Of a DNA stretch of 64,000 bases, positions 63,770 to 64,000 are shown one piece after another (positions within the stretch are counted from its first letter, which is position 1; the number at the start of each line of letters is the position of its first letter). A program made the translations under genes and the position numbers. The notes beneath the pieces were generated by a model. It did not search any database. It was not told where the DNA came from and worked only from the letters and a program-made list of their open reading frames with translations. The stretch lies in contig JBDKSW010000014.1 in the NCBI GenBank assembly GCA_039698035.1, positions 124,001-188,000 of the forward strand, read 5' to 3'. The stretch is from JAJFUI01 sp039698035. GTDB lineage: Bacteria; Planctomycetota; Planctomycetia; Pirellulales; Thermoguttaceae.

Positions 63770-64000
63770 ATGTCGTCACGCTATTCCGTCTTTGCACGCA
63801 TGCTTGCCCTTGGCTTTGTTGCCTCCATTCTTTTCGTGGCCTGTTCGCGCCACCCGCAGCAGACATCCGGCAGTCAAAGCAGCGGTCTTCGGGCCTGGGC
63901 CGAGACCGCATTGCTCGCGCCGTCTGCCGGCACCAAACCGGCCGCCGGAGCGAACTTCTCCACCGAGTTCCCCGTCACGTTCAGCCTGGTAACGCGCCGA
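63770..64000 (+). CDS. Lipoprotein, 5' part (continues beyond the window)
   Basis: ATG 63770 follows GGAG with good spacing. The 77 codons in the window encode a signal peptide with a lipobox (FVACS, Cys near residue 25). The mature start is Ser/Gln/Gly-rich, then FSTEFPVTFSLVTRR at the edge. The frame is open to the last base. It is exported and lipid-anchored; the remainder cannot be seen. Confidence 0.75.
   Translation, partial: MSSRYSVFARMLALGFVASILFVACSRHPQQTSGSQSSGLRAWAETALLAPSAGTKPAAGANFSTEFPVTFSLVTRR

Overview
The window is GC-rich, densely coded bacterial chromosome. It most likely comes from a planctomycete of the Pirellulales type. Pointers are two Cys-rich outer-membrane barrel-like proteins of planctomycete character, a PEP-CTERM protein, a very long MoxR/DUF58/BatA operon carrying an NPCBM-domain protein, an EF-G resembling the mitochondrial/spd subfamily, and many long secreted proteins of unknown function. 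No rRNA, tRNA, CRISPR array, insertion sequence or prophage gene was found.

Positions 1-17508 form one long rightward operon: the end of a MoxR ATPase, a DUF58 protein, two BatA/VWA membrane proteins, a membrane coiled-coil protein, two secreted helical proteins, an NPCBM-domain protein, three consecutive HtrA-like proteins and a small membrane protein. Most junctions are 4-base ATGA or GTGA overlaps. The first HtrA protein has a complete catalytic triad. The second lacks the serine. The third lacks all three residues and carries an alpha/beta-hydrolase-like tail whose nucleophile is arginine. This is the most unusual part of the window.

Positions 17518-28499 hold a Tat-exported superoxide dismutase, an OmpA-like lipoprotein, a Tat-exported DUF362 protein next to a NapH-NapG/MauM-like six-cluster iron-sulfur fusion, an outer-membrane-type protein, a sugar nucleotidyltransferase, an overlapping receiver / FHA-GAF-histidine-kinase pair, and a transaldolase. 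Positions 28782-44706 hold a BBP7-like barrel, a PEP-CTERM protein, a deoxyribosyltransferase-like protein, an SPFH protein with a partner, a GH92 mannosidase, a CorC/CNNM transporter, mannose-6-phosphate isomerase, TatC with a long periplasmic insertion, an AroE-like dehydrogenase, BioD, and a large secreted alpha/beta hydrolase.

Positions 44770-64000 hold a glycogen debranching enzyme, a TMTC-like membrane/TPR protein, a four-gene phosphorelay (PAS kinase, CheY-like regulator, receiver-kinase hybrid, NarL regulator), a BON protein, an unusual RecQ, a NUDIX hydrolase, DNA polymerase III delta, EF-G, RtcB RNA ligase, an FAH-family hydrolase and the start of a lipoprotein gene.

Three genes (OmpA-like, receiver/FHA kinase, EF-G) share a promoter arrangement: AAAACT, 4 bases, a TTG-type -35, 17 bases, and a -10. 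All calls come from reading the sequence. No database search was possible.
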